Notes: generated from the letters alone by a model not told the origin. DNA of 64,000 nt from Rhodoferax sp. (GCA_018061265.1 JAGOUM010000006.1:23862-87861); one strand, 5' to 3'. Counted from the first letter of the stretch, positions 17,490-28,635 are shown. Numbers and translations: made by a program.

Positions 17490-18547
17490 GTCTAAGCCGG
17501 CTTAACGCCGTTGATGCATTGTTGCAACTTGGCAGCTTTGATGCGCTGATCGACGCACGCAGTGAAGGTGAGTATGCGGTGGATCACATCCCTGGCGCGG
17601 TCAACTGGCCCACGCTGGACGATGGTCAACGCCGCGACATCGGCACCATGTACAAGCAGGTCAATCCTTTTGAAGCCCGCAAGCGCGGTGCCATGTTGGC
17701 CGCACGCAATATCGCAAGCCATATCGAAATCCATTTGCTGGAAAAACCGCGTGACTGGCGTCCCCTTGCCTATTGTTGGCGTGGTGGGCAACGCAGCGGC
17801 GCCCTGGCACTGATTCTGGACCAGATTGGATTCAGGGTCACATTGCTTGACGGTGGTTACAAAGCCTATCGCGCAGCCATGCTGAAAGACACCGAACGAC
17901 TGGTTCGAGATCTGCATTTCCAGGTGATCTGCGGCCCTACTGGGTCAGGTAAAACCCGTTTGCTACAGGCGCTGGCGGCCCAAGGTGCCCAGGTGATCGA
18001 CCTGGAAGACCTGGCCAACCACCGCAGCTCAGTACTGGGTTCCCTCCCCGGCTTGCAGCAACCCAGTCAAAAGAGGTTTGATACCCTGATCTGGAACGTA
18101 CTGCGTCGCCTGGACCCTGGCAAACCCGTGTTTGTTGAAAGCGAGAGCAAGAAAGTAGGCAATGTGGTTGTCCCCCCAACATTGATGACGGCTATGCGGC
18201 AAAGTCCCTGTTTGAACGTGCACTTGGACAATCGCGAGCGGGTGGCATTGCTTCTGGAGGACTACGCCTACTTTGCAGTTGATCCTGACTACCTGTGTGA
18301 GCGACTTGAAGTGCTGGTGCCCTTCAGGGGGCGCGCGGTGGTGCAGCGCTGGCAGGCGCTGGCGCGACAGCATGATCTGACGCCGGTCGTCACGGAACTG
18401 CTGGAAACACACTATGACCCAGCCTACGCAGAGTCTATTTCGCGAAATTTCGAGTGTTACAAATATGCAAAAACCATAGCACCTGCTGACCGTTCAGAAA
18501 ACGCTATGGCGGCATTGGCAGCGCGACTCATCGAATCGGTCAGCTGA
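17486..18547 (+). CDS. selU: tRNA 2-selenouridine synthase
   Basis: A 353-residue protein with an N-terminal rhodanese domain (LIDARSEGEYAVDHIPGAVN, active-site Cys in AYCWRGGQRSG) and a C-terminal P-loop domain (ICGPTGSGKTRLLQAL, VFVESESKKVG). This is the MnmH/SelU/YbbB layout that replaces sulfur by selenium at the wobble uridine of certain tRNAs, with a geranylated intermediate. It overlaps tesA by ATGA, so the two are coupled; in E. coli the homologue ybbB lies near ybbA-tesA. No selenophosphate synthetase gene is in the window. Confidence 0.92.
   Translation: MSLSRLNAVDALLQLGSFDALIDARSEGEYAVDHIPGAVNWPTLDDGQRRDIGTMYKQVNPFEARKRGAMLAARNIASHIEIHLLEKPRDWRPLAYCWRGGQRSGALALILDQIGFRVTLLDGGYKAYRAAMLKDTERLVRDLHFQVICGPTGSGKTRLLQALAAQGAQVIDLEDLANHRSSVLGSLPGLQQPSQKRFDTLIWNVLRRLDPGKPVFVESESKKVGNVVVPPTLMTAMRQSPCLNVHLDNRERVALLLEDYAYFAVDPDYLCERLEVLVPFRGRAVVQRWQALARQHDLTPVVTELLETHYDPAYAESISRNFECYKYAKTIAPADRSENAMAALAARLIESVS
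18474..18509. repeat. Inverted repeat at the 3' end of selU
   Basis: CCATAGC at 18474-18480 and GCTATGG at 18503-18509 are perfectly complementary across 22 bases, within the last codons of selU. The sequence ATAGC followed by GCTATGGCGGC may be a decayed copy of the dispersed repeat seen at 60007, but the middle does not match well, so it is listed only as an inverted repeat. Confidence 0.35.
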
Positions 18548-18567
18548 CTGAGCGTGGTGTCAGGCCC

Positions 18568-18735
18568 TCAGGACACAACTAGCGAACCACCAAGGTCACC
18601 CGATGTGCCTGCATCCTGACCGGGCACAGGATCACCCACCTTGCGTTGCGCTTTCTCTTTGAGTTTTTCTTCTTTTTTCTTCTTCTTCGCCAGTTCTTTC
18701 TGACGTTTTTCGTAGCCGTAATTTGGTGTTGCCAA
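18568..18735 (-). CDS. Small Lys-rich protein, hypothetical
   Basis: A 55-residue frame reading (M)ATPNYGYEKRQKELAKKKKKEEKL, continuing KEKAQRKVGDPVPG and ending GGSLVVS. The N-terminal pattern of a Tyr followed by EKRQKELAKK-K-KEEK is one I recognise as a small conserved protein of Burkholderiales with no known function. The start is TTG at 18735, behind GAAAG. It is almost entirely charged helix and could bind RNA or ribosomes, which is speculation. It lies 33 bases upstream of selU's mirror end, convergent with selU, and downstream of metC on the same strand. It was easily missed because of its size and TTG start. Confidence 0.65.
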   Translation of the reverse strand: MATPNYGYEKRQKELAKKKKKEEKLKEKAQRKVGDPVPGQDAGTSGDLGGSLVVS

Positions 18736-18778
18736 TGTGTTCTTTCGAGGTTGTGAGCGTTGATTTTACTTGCACAGA

Positions 18779-20008
18779 TCAGGCCAGGACTTGCAATGCC
18801 TGCTGCAAATCGGCCTGCAGATCTGTGAGCGCCTCCAGGCCCACCGAAAACCGTACCAAGGTGCCCGGCTGCAGATGGGCAGGCCAGGTTGATCGCATTG
18901 CTGACAGCTTGTACGGCATGACCAGGCTGCAAGGGCCACCCCAACTGTAGCCAATCTCGAAAAGACTCAGTGCATCACAAAAATCGTCAACCTGCGCCTG
19001 GGTAAAGTGCGGTTTAAAAATCACGCTGAAAAGTCCCGCCGCCGCGCCGGGTCCGCTATGACAGGTGCGTGACCATTGGGCGTGCCCCGGAGATTGTGGC
19101 AGTGCCGGATGCAAGACTTGAGCGAATTCGGGGCGCGTCAGGCTCCATCGGGCCAGCGCCCTCGCCGCCTCATCGTGCGCCTGGTAACGTAGCGCAAGGC
19201 TGGGCAGCCCGCGAAGCACGGCTTCAGCATCATTCGCTGCCACGCCCAGCCCCAGTCGCATGTGGCAGAGTTTGATCTGCATGTGCAAACCGGGGTCGAT
19301 GGTGGTGATGCTGCCCATCAACACATCCCCGCCGCCGCTGGGGTATTTGGTCAGGGCGTGGATGCTGATGTCAACCGCCAGCAAGTTACGTGCCCCGGGA
19401 TGCAGGTCAAATGGCTTGAATGCCAGCCCAGCCCCCCAGGTGTTGTCCAATGCACACAATACCCCGGCCGCTTTGCACAGGCGGACCTGTTCACTCAAAT
19501 CAGGAAACTCCAGTGTGACAGAGCCAGCCGCTTCAAGCCAGACAAGCCGGGTTTCCGGTCCGATCTTGGCAGCCAGATCTTGCGGATGCATGGCATCATA
19601 AAACCGGTGACTGATACCCCAGCCTGCCAGTTCCGACAGAGCCAAAGCTTTGCTTGGACCATACACGTTGTCAGGCAGCAGCACCTCGTCACCAGATTTG
19701 AGCAGGGCCAGAGATACGGTAGCGATGGCCGCCAAACCGCTCGGGACTAACAGGCACTGGTTGCCCCCTTCCAGTGTGCACAGGCGCTCTTCTAGGGTGT
19801 AGGTGGTGGGGGTGCCGTGCAGGCCGTAGGTGTAGGCACTCTTGTCTTTCCATTCAAACTCCCGCATCGCAGCGACTGTAGGAAAAAACACAGTCGAAGC
19901 CTTGGCCACGGTCGGTTGCGGCGCAGCGAATCCACCCGGCGGCGTGTAGGGGTGATGAATGAGATCGGTGGCAAGTGACCGAGTGTCAGGTGCTGTCAAT
20001 TCAAACAC
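18779..20008 (-). CDS. metC: Cystathionine beta-lyase (PLP-dependent)
   Basis: A 409-residue member of the Cys/Met metabolism PLP enzyme family. It shows SAYTYGLHGTPTTYTLEERLCTLEG, SGLAAI, the PLP-ring region NVYGPSK, ALDNTWGAG with the Asp that contacts the pyridine nitrogen, and the Schiff-base Lys in HALTKYPSGGGDVLMG. The WGG-P-SL-MPY region near the C-terminus fits cystathionine beta-lyase, which splits cystathionine to homocysteine, pyruvate and ammonia. A GTG start at 20008 overlaps the phosphoribosyltransferase stop by eight bases. Other gamma/beta-lyase activities cannot be excluded. Confidence 0.88.
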   Translation of the reverse strand: MFELTAPDTRSLATDLIHHPYTPPGGFAAPQPTVAKASTVFFPTVAAMREFEWKDKSAYTYGLHGTPTTYTLEERLCTLEGGNQCLLVPSGLAAIATVSLALLKSGDEVLLPDNVYGPSKALALSELAGWGISHRFYDAMHPQDLAAKIGPETRLVWLEAAGSVTLEFPDLSEQVRLCKAAGVLCALDNTWGAGLAFKPFDLHPGARNLLAVDISIHALTKYPSGGGDVLMGSITTIDPGLHMQIKLCHMRLGLGVAANDAEAVLRGLPSLALRYQAHDEAARALARWSLTRPEFAQVLHPALPQSPGHAQWSRTCHSGPGAAAGLFSVIFKPHFTQAQVDDFCDALSLFEIGYSWGGPCSLVMPYKLSAMRSTWPAHLQPGTLVRFSVGLEALTDLQADLQQALQVLA

Positions 20009-20525
20009 TCCACTTCTGTATCAACTGCTCTGGTCGCATGCTGTCGTAACTTTCGAACGGTTGATGGATCCAGGGGTTGGTCGGCAAAAAGTCGACACAA
20101 TAGTCGGGTGTGAAGGTGGAAATTGCCTTGGTCCAGATCACGGCACTTCGCAACTCAACAATGGGTTGATAGTTGGTGCGCAATTGCTGGATGACTACAT
20201 TCAAGGTGTGGCCTGAATCCGCCAGATCATCAACCAGCAAAACCCTCCCGGCAATCTCACCCTTTGGTGTGGTGATGTAATGCGCAATGTCAAGTTTTCC
20301 CTGGACAGTGCCCGCATCAGATCGGTAAGAGCTCGTTGACATGATCGCCAGGGGTTTGTCGAAAACTCTTGACAGGACGTCACCCGGGCGCATGCCACCA
20401 CGTGCCAGGCACAAAATCGTATCAAACTCCCAACCGGACTGAAACACCTTGATGGCAAGCTTCTCGATCAGGTTGTTGTACTCGTCATAACTTACATAGA
20501 GGTGTTTGCCGTCTTCCGTCAACAT
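20001..20525 (-). CDS. Phosphoribosyltransferase (hypoxanthine/xanthine-guanine type)
   Basis: A 174-residue type I phosphoribosyltransferase. The PRPP-binding loop reads VLLVDDLADSGHTLNVVI, and LCLARGGMRPGDVLSRV forms the pyrophosphate loop. Family members downstream of purA in betaproteobacteria are annotated as hypoxanthine or xanthine-guanine phosphoribosyltransferases, fitting purine salvage. ATG 20525 is backed by AAGGAG seven bases upstream. It is followed directly by metC with a short overlap. The exact base specificity is not readable. Confidence 0.88.
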   Translation of the reverse strand: MLTEDGKHLYVSYDEYNNLIEKLAIKVFQSGWEFDTILCLARGGMRPGDVLSRVFDKPLAIMSTSSYRSDAGTVQGKLDIAHYITTPKGEIAGRVLLVDDLADSGHTLNVVIQQLRTNYQPIVELRSAVIWTKAISTFTPDYCVDFLPTNPWIHQPFESYDSMRPEQLIQKWSV

Positions 20526-20543
20526 AAAGTAACTCCTTTATAT

Positions 20544-20588
20544 ATAGCGATAAAAGCTTTATTAATATGGGCTAGATGCCAATATGGC
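20544..20588 (+). repeat. Possible diverged dispersed repeat
   Basis: Between the phosphoribosyltransferase start and the purA stop lies ATAGCGATAAAAGCTTTAT, followed by GGGCTAGATGCC. It keeps the ATAGC start and a CTAGA-GCC end of the repeat at 60007-60048 but the hairpin stem is A/T-rich and imperfect. It overlaps the region upstream of the AAGGAG site of the phosphoribosyltransferase. Confidence 0.4.
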
Positions 20589-20601
20589 CGTACTTGCAAC
20601 C

Positions 20602-21990
<1,389 letters not shown>

Positions 21991-21997
21991 TTAAAAA

Positions 21998-23146
21998 TCA
22001 GAGCGCCTGAACTTGCCACTGACCCGCCAGTTCGACTAACTGGCGGTCACAGTTGAATTCATCAACCTCACTTTCATGCCCTGGCAGGACACGCATGACG
22101 ATTTCGCCCCTGGCTCGCAAAGATGCCACAACCCGGGCCAAACTTTCGTCATTGCGCCAGGGCGCACGAATCGCGGCTTGAAGGGCTCGGGTCGGCACAG
22201 CCGCAACCAGTGCTTTTAGATCCAGGCTGAATCCGGCTGCTGGGCGGTTACGTCCGAACACAGCACCGACTTCGTCATATCGACCGCCACGCGCCAGCGC
22301 AACACTGACATTGGGCGAAAAAATTGCGAAACGTGCACCGGTGTAATAGTCATACCCGCGCATATCCGCAAGATCAAAGGTGACAGAAACCCCCTCCAAC
22401 TGGGCTGCTATATGCTTCAAATTAAGCAGCGACTCACGTATACCAGGTAAGGGCGGAAGGCTTTTTTCGGCATCAATCAAGACACTTTGGTCGCCGTACA
22501 ACTGCACCAGCGTCAAAAAACCCTGTCGCACCGCTGTGGGCAGATTGCGCCCAAGTGTCCGAAGTTCAGCTGCATCTTTGGCAGCCAACGCAGCAAAAAG
22601 ATGATCACGCTGTGAGCGAGATACAGGCACCTCGGAAACCAATGCCTTGACCAGACGCGCGTCGGCCAGGTCCACACTGGGCGAGGGGCACTTGGCGGCG
22701 CTCAGACAATCCAGTGCGAGCGTCAGAATTTCTACATCCGCCTCGATGCCGGTGTGGCCGTAGATCTCGGCACCAAGTTGCAGTGGTTCACGCGAGGCAT
22801 GCGGCGCATTGGGCAGCGTATGCAGCACTGGCCCGCAGTAACACAAACGGGTTACACCCTTGCGATTGAGCAGGTGTGCATCAATGCGGGCCACCTGGGG
22901 CGTCGCATCCGCACGTAAACCCAGGGTTCGTCCAGACAACTGGTCAACCAGTTTGAATGTTTGAAGGTCGAGCGCCACGCCAGCACCGCTGAGCAAGGAT
23001 TCAAGGTGCTCAAGCAACGGCGGCATGACCAGTTCATAGCCGTAGCAACGCGCGGTGTCCAGCAGGTCTCGACGCAGTTCTTCGATGTGCCGTGCTTCGG
23101 ACGGCAAGACATCGGCAATGTGATCCGGCAGGACCCAAGCAGACAT
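21998..23146 (-). CDS. hisZ: ATP phosphoribosyltransferase regulatory subunit
   Basis: A 382-residue HisRS paralogue. It starts [18 protein letters not shown] and carries the class II tRNA synthetase-like core ([58 protein letters not shown]), but lacks the anticodon-binding domain of HisS. HisZ forms a complex with short-form HisG and allows histidine feedback control of the first histidine step, so a short hisG is expected elsewhere. ATG 23146 is chosen over an upstream in-frame start at 23206 by family N-terminus. It lies between the DUF2065 gene and purA. Confidence 0.93.
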   Translation of the reverse strand: MSAWVLPDHIADVLPSEARHIEELRRDLLDTARCYGYELVMPPLLEHLESLLSGAGVALDLQTFKLVDQLSGRTLGLRADATPQVARIDAHLLNRKGVTRLCYCGPVLHTLPNAPHASREPLQLGAEIYGHTGIEADVEILTLALDCLSAAKCPSPSVDLADARLVKALVSEVPVSRSQRDHLFAALAAKDAAELRTLGRNLPTAVRQGFLTLVQLYGDQSVLIDAEKSLPPLPGIRESLLNLKHIAAQLEGVSVTFDLADMRGYDYYTGARFAIFSPNVSVALARGGRYDEVGAVFGRNRPAAGFSLDLKALVAAVPTRALQAAIRAPWRNDESLARVVASLRARGEIVMRVLPGHESEVDEFNCDRQLVELAGQWQVQAL

Positions 23147-23180
23147 GTGATTTGGGATGGCTGTTAAAACCGCGATTTTA

Positions 23181-23199
23181 CCGGGCAAAAAAAGCCCGG
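23181..23199. other. Perfect hairpin upstream of hisZ
   Basis: CCGGGC and GCCCGG pair perfectly across a loop of seven A residues on the plus strand (seven T on the minus strand). It lies between the end of the DUF2065 gene and the hisZ start. On the minus strand the stem is followed by TAAAAT rather than a T run, so it is not a typical terminator; it may attenuate read-through or protect mRNA ends. A small palindrome GGATGACATCC adjoins it. Confidence 0.5.
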
Positions 23200-23219
23200 A
23201 TGACATCCGACAGCCCGCT

Positions 23220-23408
23220 TCAGGACAACCACCAGACCAAAGCGAGTCCGATCAACACACTGCACATGCCAAAAAAACGCAACTGGCCATCCTGCAGTTG
23301 CAAAATTTGCTGAAAGGTTTTGCGCCAGCTTGAGGGCGCCACCAGGGGCATAAAACCCTCAACCACGAGCACCAGCCCCATAGCCAGCCAGAAAGTGTTG
23401 CTGTCCAA
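23220..23408 (-). CDS. DUF2065 family membrane protein, YjeT-like
   Basis: A 62-residue protein with two hydrophobic helices: [21 protein letters not shown], then a basic-polar segment [19 protein letters not shown], then [17 protein letters not shown]. This matches DUF2065 proteins, including E. coli YjeT, which also sits between hflC and purA. The start is TTG 23408; the open frame extends upstream into hflC, but residues before TTG lack family likeness. Function is unknown. Its position suggests co-transcription with hflKC. Confidence 0.8.
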   Translation of the reverse strand: MDSNTFWLAMGLVLVVEGFMPLVAPSSWRKTFQQILQLQDGQLRFFGMCSVLIGLALVWWLS

Positions 23409-23421
23409 GCGTCGGGTCCGA

Positions 23422-24324
23422 TTACTTCTTGCTGATGCCTGGTGTTGATGCGCTGCCACGCAGCACCTTAAAGAACTCAGAACTGGCTGGATCAAGGACC
23501 ATCACATCACTCTTCTTGGAAAAAGTCGACTTGTAGGCATCGAGACTGCGGTAAAACTGCGCAAACTGGGGATCACGACCAAATGCCTCAGAATAGGTGC
23601 GGGCGGCTTCTCCATCACCTTCACCTTTGATTTTCTGAGCGTCCCGATAGGCATTGGCCACGGTGACTTCACGCTGGCGATCGGCGTCGGCACGAATCTT
23701 CTCGCCTTCAGCAGCACCGGTTGAGCGCAGCTCGTTCGCCACCCGTTTGCGTTCAGCTTCCATGCGCCGGTAGACCGATTCAGTAATCGCCTCAACATAA
23801 TCAACACGGGTGATTCGAACATCAATCACGTCAACGCCCCATGGCTTGGCACCACGCACCTGACTGAGCACCTCCGACTTGACATCGTCCATCAACGCCT
23901 CACGTTTGATGGATAGAAGTTCTTTAACCGTGCGCTTGTTGATTTCTTCCTGAAATGCGTTGCGAACAACCCGATTAAGCTGACTGGCGCCAGCAGCCTC
24001 GTTGGTGCCCACATTTCGAATGTACTCTGTAGGTTCAGAGATACGCCAACGGACATACCAGTCGATCACGACACGCTGCTTTTCCGCCGTCAATACCGGC
24101 TCGTTATCGGTGCTGTCCAAGGTCAATAGACGTTTGTCGATGTAAGAAACATTCTGGAACGGGGGAGGCAATTTGAAATTCAGACCAGGCTCGGTGATGA
24201 CCTCCTTGATCTGTCCGAACGCAAAGACCACTCCGAACTGCCTTTGATCCACAACAAACAGTGTGGTGCTGGCGATGGCCAGCAAAAAAAGAACACTTGA
24301 GAAAATAAAACCTAGACGATTCAT
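23422..24324 (-). CDS. hflC: HflC, regulator of FtsH protease
   Basis: A 300-residue SPFH/prohibitin-domain protein with one N-terminal membrane helix (LGFIFSSVLFLLAIASTTLFVV) and a large periplasmic domain: FGVVFAFGQIKEVITEPGLNFKLPPPFQNVSYIDKR, DWYVRWRI, and the C-terminal RDPQFAQFYRSLDAYKSTF. HflC and HflK form a large complex that encloses and modulates the FtsH protease at the inner membrane. It follows hflK by nine bases on the same strand. Confidence 0.95.
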   Translation of the reverse strand: MNRLGFIFSSVLFLLAIASTTLFVVDQRQFGVVFAFGQIKEVITEPGLNFKLPPPFQNVSYIDKRLLTLDSTDNEPVLTAEKQRVVIDWYVRWRISEPTEYIRNVGTNEAAGASQLNRVVRNAFQEEINKRTVKELLSIKREALMDDVKSEVLSQVRGAKPWGVDVIDVRITRVDYVEAITESVYRRMEAERKRVANELRSTGAAEGEKIRADADRQREVTVANAYRDAQKIKGEGDGEAARTYSEAFGRDPQFAQFYRSLDAYKSTFSKKSDVMVLDPASSEFFKVLRGSASTPGISKK

Positions 24325-24333
24325 TCGGGGCTC

Positions 24334-25737
24334 CTAGCGTGTTTCACGGGTGCGTGCCCGTGTGGCATCGCGAGCACGGGCATCAATACCTGTGGCAGCG
24401 TCGGTATTGGTAGGTAGACTGCTCACAGAACCACCCGCGCTTGAAGTGATGTTGGACACCGCCTCGGCAGACTGGCCAGTCATCTCGATCAGTTTGTCCA
24501 GTGGCATGTACAGCAAGTTTGACCCCTGGCGCGAGTCCACCATGACCTTCGTCACGTTGCTGTAAATTTGTTGCATCGAGTCGATATACATTCTGTCTCG
24601 TGTCACCTGGGGTGCTTTCTGGTATTCCGCCAGAACCGACTTGAAGCGCTGCGAATCACCCTGTGCCTGCGCCACAATGCGTGCCTTGTAGGCGTCGGCC
24701 TCTTCCTTCAATCGGGAAGCAGCGCCAACCGCGCGTGGAATCACGTCATTCGCATAAGCCTGGGCTTCATTTTTTGCCCTTTCCCGTTCCTGACCAGCTT
24801 TCAGAACGTCGTCAAAAGCAGCCTGAACCTGCTCTGGCGGGCGCACACCCCCTTGTTGCAAGTTGATACCAACCACCTCGATCCCGACCTTGTACCGGTC
24901 AAGTATTTTCTGCATCAATGCCCGCACCCGCGGCGCAATCTGATCACGCTCGTCTGACAAAGCGCTGTCCATACGCATCTTGCCCACCACTTCGCGAACC
25001 GCGGTTTCGGCCGCCTGAACCACTGCATCAGCGGGATTTTTGCTCTCGAACAGGAATGCACGCGCATCACTCAAGCGGTATTGAACGGCAAACTTGATCT
25101 CGACAATATTCTCGTCTTCCGTCAGCATGGCCGATTCACGCAGACCGGTGGCTTTGATGACAGTATCACGACCCACATCCACAGATCGAATCTGCGTCAC
25201 AAAAATAAGCTCATGACGCTGCACCGGGTAGGGTAGACGCCAGTTAAAACCTGCACCAACGGTGGAGTGATATTTTCCAAACTGGGTGATGACCGCTTGC
25301 TGACCCTCTTGAACAATAAAAAAACCAGTTCCCAGCCAGATCAACACCGCCACAGCGGCAATCAGTCCGGCACCAATTCCGGCATTTTTCATGTCTGGCT
25401 GAAAACCACCAGGTTTTCCACCCCCTGTGCCATTCCCGCGGCCAGACCCTTTGACGTTGCCAAACAGCCCGCCAAGCTTGCGGTTGAAGTCACGCCAAAG
25501 CTCATCTAGATCGGGGGGGCCTTGGTTGGCACCCGGCCTGGGCCGTCGCTCGTCATTGGCGCGTGGTGGTCTTTCGGCAGGTGTCGGGTCAGTCGGCTCA
25601 GTCGGCTCTGTACCGCTATCGGCACCTTCGGAAGGTTTGTCATCGGAGCGACCCCAGCGTGGGTCATTCAGATTGAACATTCCCTTGAGCCTTTGAGGCA
25701 ACAAAGCCAGGCTGAACGCGGGTAAATGAAGTTTCAT
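24334..25737 (-). CDS. hflK: HflK, regulator of FtsH protease
   Basis: A 467-residue SPFH protein. A cytoplasmic N-terminus rich in Pro, Glu and Arg (FNLNDPRWGR, then Gly-rich GSGRGNGTGGGKPGG) precedes one membrane helix (GAGLIAAVAVLIWLGTGFFIV) and the band-7 domain (GQQAVITQFGKYHSTVGAGFNWRLPYPVQRHELI). The C-terminus has the QIYSNVTKVMVDSRQGSNLLYMPLDKLIEM block. It partners with HflC. ATG 25737 is used; ATG 25680 (MFNLNDPRWG) is a serious alternative. It follows hflX by about 50 bases. Confidence 0.94.
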   Translation of the reverse strand: MKLHLPAFSLALLPQRLKGMFNLNDPRWGRSDDKPSEGADSGTEPTEPTDPTPAERPPRANDERRPRPGANQGPPDLDELWRDFNRKLGGLFGNVKGSGRGNGTGGGKPGGFQPDMKNAGIGAGLIAAVAVLIWLGTGFFIVQEGQQAVITQFGKYHSTVGAGFNWRLPYPVQRHELIFVTQIRSVDVGRDTVIKATGLRESAMLTEDENIVEIKFAVQYRLSDARAFLFESKNPADAVVQAAETAVREVVGKMRMDSALSDERDQIAPRVRALMQKILDRYKVGIEVVGINLQQGGVRPPEQVQAAFDDVLKAGQERERAKNEAQAYANDVIPRAVGAASRLKEEADAYKARIVAQAQGDSQRFKSVLAEYQKAPQVTRDRMYIDSMQQIYSNVTKVMVDSRQGSNLLYMPLDKLIEMTGQSAEAVSNITSSAGGSVSSLPTNTDAATGIDARARDATRARTRETR

Positions 25738-25789
25738 CAAATCAACTCTTGTCTAATTTATCTGGATTGTGCCCAATCAAGCACCAGCC

Positions 25790-26950
25790 TCACGAACCCG
25801 AGGGAAATGCGCAATCCTGCAGCTGAGGGCCAAGCGTGAGTTGGTCGGTTAACCATTGGCGTAGCACAGCCACTCCCTCCCCAGTCTGTGCACTGGTGAA
25901 CAACCGAGGCATTCTGACTCCATCGAGCTCGTAAAAATCATGCAACTTGACCGGCATGCCGTCTGCAGGTACGGCGTCAAGTTTGTTAAAAACCAAAATT
26001 TGGGGCACGTGCGAGGCACCGATTTCAGCCAGTACACGTTGTACTTCCTCAATTTGCTCGGCATGATGCGGGCTGGAGAAATCAACAACGTGCAACAACA
26101 AATCCGCATCAACCGCCTCTTGTAAAGTGGCCTGGAACGCATCAATCAGCCCATGCGGCAGATCCCGGATAAAACCCACCGTATCTGACAGCGAGATACT
26201 GCGCGTCGTTTCTCCCAAATACAACTGACGCGTGGTGGTGTCCAAAGTGGCAAACAGCTGGTCGGCGGCGTACGCGCGCGCTTTCACCAATGCGTTAAAC
26301 AAGGTCGACTTACCGGCATTGGTGTAGCCTACCAGGGAGATATTAAAAGTATCTCGACGCTCGCGTTGACGTCTTTGGGTTTGACGCTGCCGTTTGACTT
26401 TAACCAGCCGCTCCTTGGTGCGCTTGATTGCTTCTCCAATCATTCGGCGATCGAGTTCAATTTGAGTCTCGCCAGGACCTCCCCGCATACCGATGCCACC
26501 GCTTTGCCTCTCGAGGTGCGACCATCGTCGAACCAAACGCGTACTCAAGTACTGTAGCCGTGCCAGTTCAACCTGCAGTTTGCCTTCGTGGCTTCGAGCG
26601 CGTTGGCCAAATATCTCAAGGATCAGCAAGGTGCGGTCATTGACAGGCAACTCCAGATGTCTTTCAAGGTTGCGCTGCTGGGCAGGACTCAGACTTTGGT
26701 CGAAGAGTACTTCCTGCACGCCCAGCTGCGTCGCCATCATCTTGATTTCATCCGCCTTGCCGCTGCCAATAAACAGTGCCGCATCTGGCGCACGGCGCTT
26801 GCACGTCACACGAGCAACCGACTCAAGCCCGGCTGTCTTGGCCAGCAGGACCAGTTCTTCCAGCTGACCATCAAACCGTGGAAGCCCTAAATCCACACCC
26901 ACCAGCAGGGCTCGCGCCCTTGGTTCTTCAGGCGCCGACAGTTTCGCCAC
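25790..26950 (-). CDS. hflX: Ribosome-associated GTPase HflX
   Basis: This 386-residue GTPase has the HflX N-terminal domain ([27 protein letters not shown]), the linker [20 protein letters not shown]1 [10 protein letters not shown]3 [13 protein letters not shown] and G4 NKLD. HflX splits stalled 70S ribosomes, for example after heat shock. The GTG start at 26950 lies inside the 3' end of hfq, overlapping it by 23 bases, the usual betaproteobacterial coupling. It belongs to the hfq-hflX-hflK-hflC series. Confidence 0.95.
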   Translation of the reverse strand: MAKLSAPEEPRARALLVGVDLGLPRFDGQLEELVLLAKTAGLESVARVTCKRRAPDAALFIGSGKADEIKMMATQLGVQEVLFDQSLSPAQQRNLERHLELPVNDRTLLILEIFGQRARSHEGKLQVELARLQYLSTRLVRRWSHLERQSGGIGMRGGPGETQIELDRRMIGEAIKRTKERLVKVKRQRQTQRRQRERRDTFNISLVGYTNAGKSTLFNALVKARAYAADQLFATLDTTTRQLYLGETTRSISLSDTVGFIRDLPHGLIDAFQATLQEAVDADLLLHVVDFSSPHHAEQIEEVQRVLAEIGASHVPQILVFNKLDAVPADGMPVKLHDFYELDGVRMPRLFTSAQTGEGVAVLRQWLTDQLTLGPQLQDCAFPSGS

Positions 26951-27176
26951 CCTCGCTCACAGTGAAATTGACGGCACGTCCCGGGACAATTGTGGAAATT
27001 GCATGTTTGTAAACCATCTGTGTCACTGTATTGCGCAGGAGCACGACGTATTGATCAAAAGACTCAATCTGGCCTTGCAATTTAATACCGTTCACCAAGT
27101 AGATTGAAACCGGAACATGTTCCCGACGCAAGGTGTTGAGGAACGGATCTTGTAATAGTTGGCCTTTGTTGCTCAC
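26928..27176 (-). CDS. hfq: RNA chaperone Hfq
   Basis: An 82-residue Sm-like protein: [45 protein letters not shown] (Sm1) and [14 protein letters not shown] (Sm2 with the YKHA signature), then a short C-terminal tail. It forms hexamers that pair small RNAs with mRNAs. The start is GTG 27176, backed by GGAGAA seven bases upstream; the frame is open further but those residues are unlike the family. It follows der after about 120 bases and overlaps hflX. Confidence 0.97.
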   Translation of the reverse strand: MSNKGQLLQDPFLNTLRREHVPVSIYLVNGIKLQGQIESFDQYVVLLRNTVTQMVYKHAISTIVPGRAVNFTVSEGGETVGA

Positions 27177-27297
27177 GATATTCTCCGTGTTCGGATAATA
27201 ATTAAGAAGGCAGCACGATATCACAGTCGACCTTCAGAAGATCAACTGCCCAAGCCAAACCCCTAACATTTGGCAGTTGTGGCAACAATGAGCGTGC

Positions 27298-28635
27298 CTA
27301 TTGAGTCTTTTCGGCAAACGGGTTCGCCGACGTTTTAAACTCAATGCGTAATGGCGACCCGACCAGGTCGAACTCCTTACGAAAGCGTCCTTCCAGAAAA
27401 CGCTTGTAAGCCTCAGTGACATGTTCGAGTGAGTTGCCGTGAATCACGATAACCGGTGGATTCATGCCACCCTGATGTGCGTACCGCATTTTGGGCCGGT
27501 ACATGCCTGCCCGCTTTGGACTTTGAAACTGGACAGACTCAAGTAGTAACCTGGTCAGGATTGGCGTCGACATTTTGCAGGTGGCCGCTCGATACGCCTG
27601 AGCGATTGAAACCCACAATGGCCCCAGACCCTGGCGTTTTTGAGCTGAGATCAAATGCAGATTGGCAAACTTCAAAAAAGCCAGTCGCGTTTCGATCGAC
27701 CGTTTGACAAGCTCACGCTGATAGTCGTCAACAGCATCCCACTTATTGATGGCGAGAACAACCGCCCGGCCGTTTTCGAGGATATACCCCGCAATGTGAG
27801 CGTCCTGATCGGTGACACCTTGGGTCGCATCGATAAGCAGCAAAACGACATGTGCAGATTCAATCGCCTGCAATGTTTTGACAACGGAAAACTTCTCTAT
27901 GGCTTCGAAAACCTTGCCACGTCGACGTAAACCGGCGGTATCGATCAACTCGAACTTCTGACCATTGCGTTCAAATGGAACAGAAATCGCATCTCGCGTC
28001 GTGCCAGGCAGATCAAAAGCCACAAGTCGCTCTTCCCCCAGCCAGACATTAATCAGTGTAGATTTACCAACGTTGGGGCGACCGGCCACAGCCAGCCGGA
28101 TGACTCCTGGCTCTACTTCCTGAGTTGCATCGCCTTCAGATTCAACAAAGGATGCCAGTGCCAGATCGACCAATGAGCGTATGCCTTGACCATGCGCGGC
28201 AGACACGGGATGAACCTCACCAAGCCCTAGCTCGTAAAACTCAACCAACTGGACGCCCTCGAGCATGCCTTCTGCTTTGTTCGCGACCAAAACACAGGGC
28301 TTTCCCAACCTCCGAAGGTAATTGGCAATGTCATGGTCCTGTGCCGACAGGCCACCGCGCGCATCCACGACAAAAATGACAACGTCGGCCTCCGCCACGG
28401 CCTGGCGGGTCTGTTTTGCCATCTCCATATAAATACCACTTGCGGCATCAGGCTCGAAGCCACCCGTATCAATGACGATGAACTCGTGTTTACCCTGTTT
28501 GGCATTGCCATAGTGCCGATCACGCGTGAGGCCGGCAAAATCGGCAACAATCGCGTCACGGGATTTTGTCAACCGGTTAAACAAGGTCGACTTACCGACA
28601 TTGGGCCGACCAACCAAGGCCAAAACAGGTTTCAT
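27298..28635 (-). CDS. der: Ribosome biogenesis GTPase Der (EngA)
   Basis: A 445-residue protein with two tandem GTPase domains: first [23 protein letters not shown] and NKAEG; second [28 protein letters not shown] and NKWD. A C-terminal KH-like domain ends with [13 protein letters not shown]. Der is needed for 50S ribosomal subunit assembly. It sits 22 bases downstream of bamB, as in many proteobacteria (yfgM-bamB-der). Confidence 0.97.
   Translation of the reverse strand: MKPVLALVGRPNVGKSTLFNRLTKSRDAIVADFAGLTRDRHYGNAKQGKHEFIVIDTGGFEPDAASGIYMEMAKQTRQAVAEADVVIFVVDARGGLSAQDHDIANYLRRLGKPCVLVANKAEGMLEGVQLVEFYELGLGEVHPVSAAHGQGIRSLVDLALASFVESEGDATQEVEPGVIRLAVAGRPNVGKSTLINVWLGEERLVAFDLPGTTRDAISVPFERNGQKFELIDTAGLRRRGKVFEAIEKFSVVKTLQAIESAHVVLLLIDATQGVTDQDAHIAGYILENGRAVVLAINKWDAVDDYQRELVKRSIETRLAFLKFANLHLISAQKRQGLGPLWVSIAQAYRAATCKMSTPILTRLLLESVQFQSPKRAGMYRPKMRYAHQGGMNPPVIVIHGNSLEHVTEAYKRFLEGRFRKEFDLVGSPLRIEFKTSANPFAEKTQ

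Noticed and set aside
18555-18580. GTGTC/GACAC inverted repeat after selU as a terminator
   Set aside because: Only five pairs, no T run on either strand, and it overlaps the end of the small Lys-rich gene.
22385-22440. A/T-rich palindrome with TATAGC in hisZ as a repeat copy
   Set aside because: The stem does not match the family and the protein sequence is normal for HisZ.
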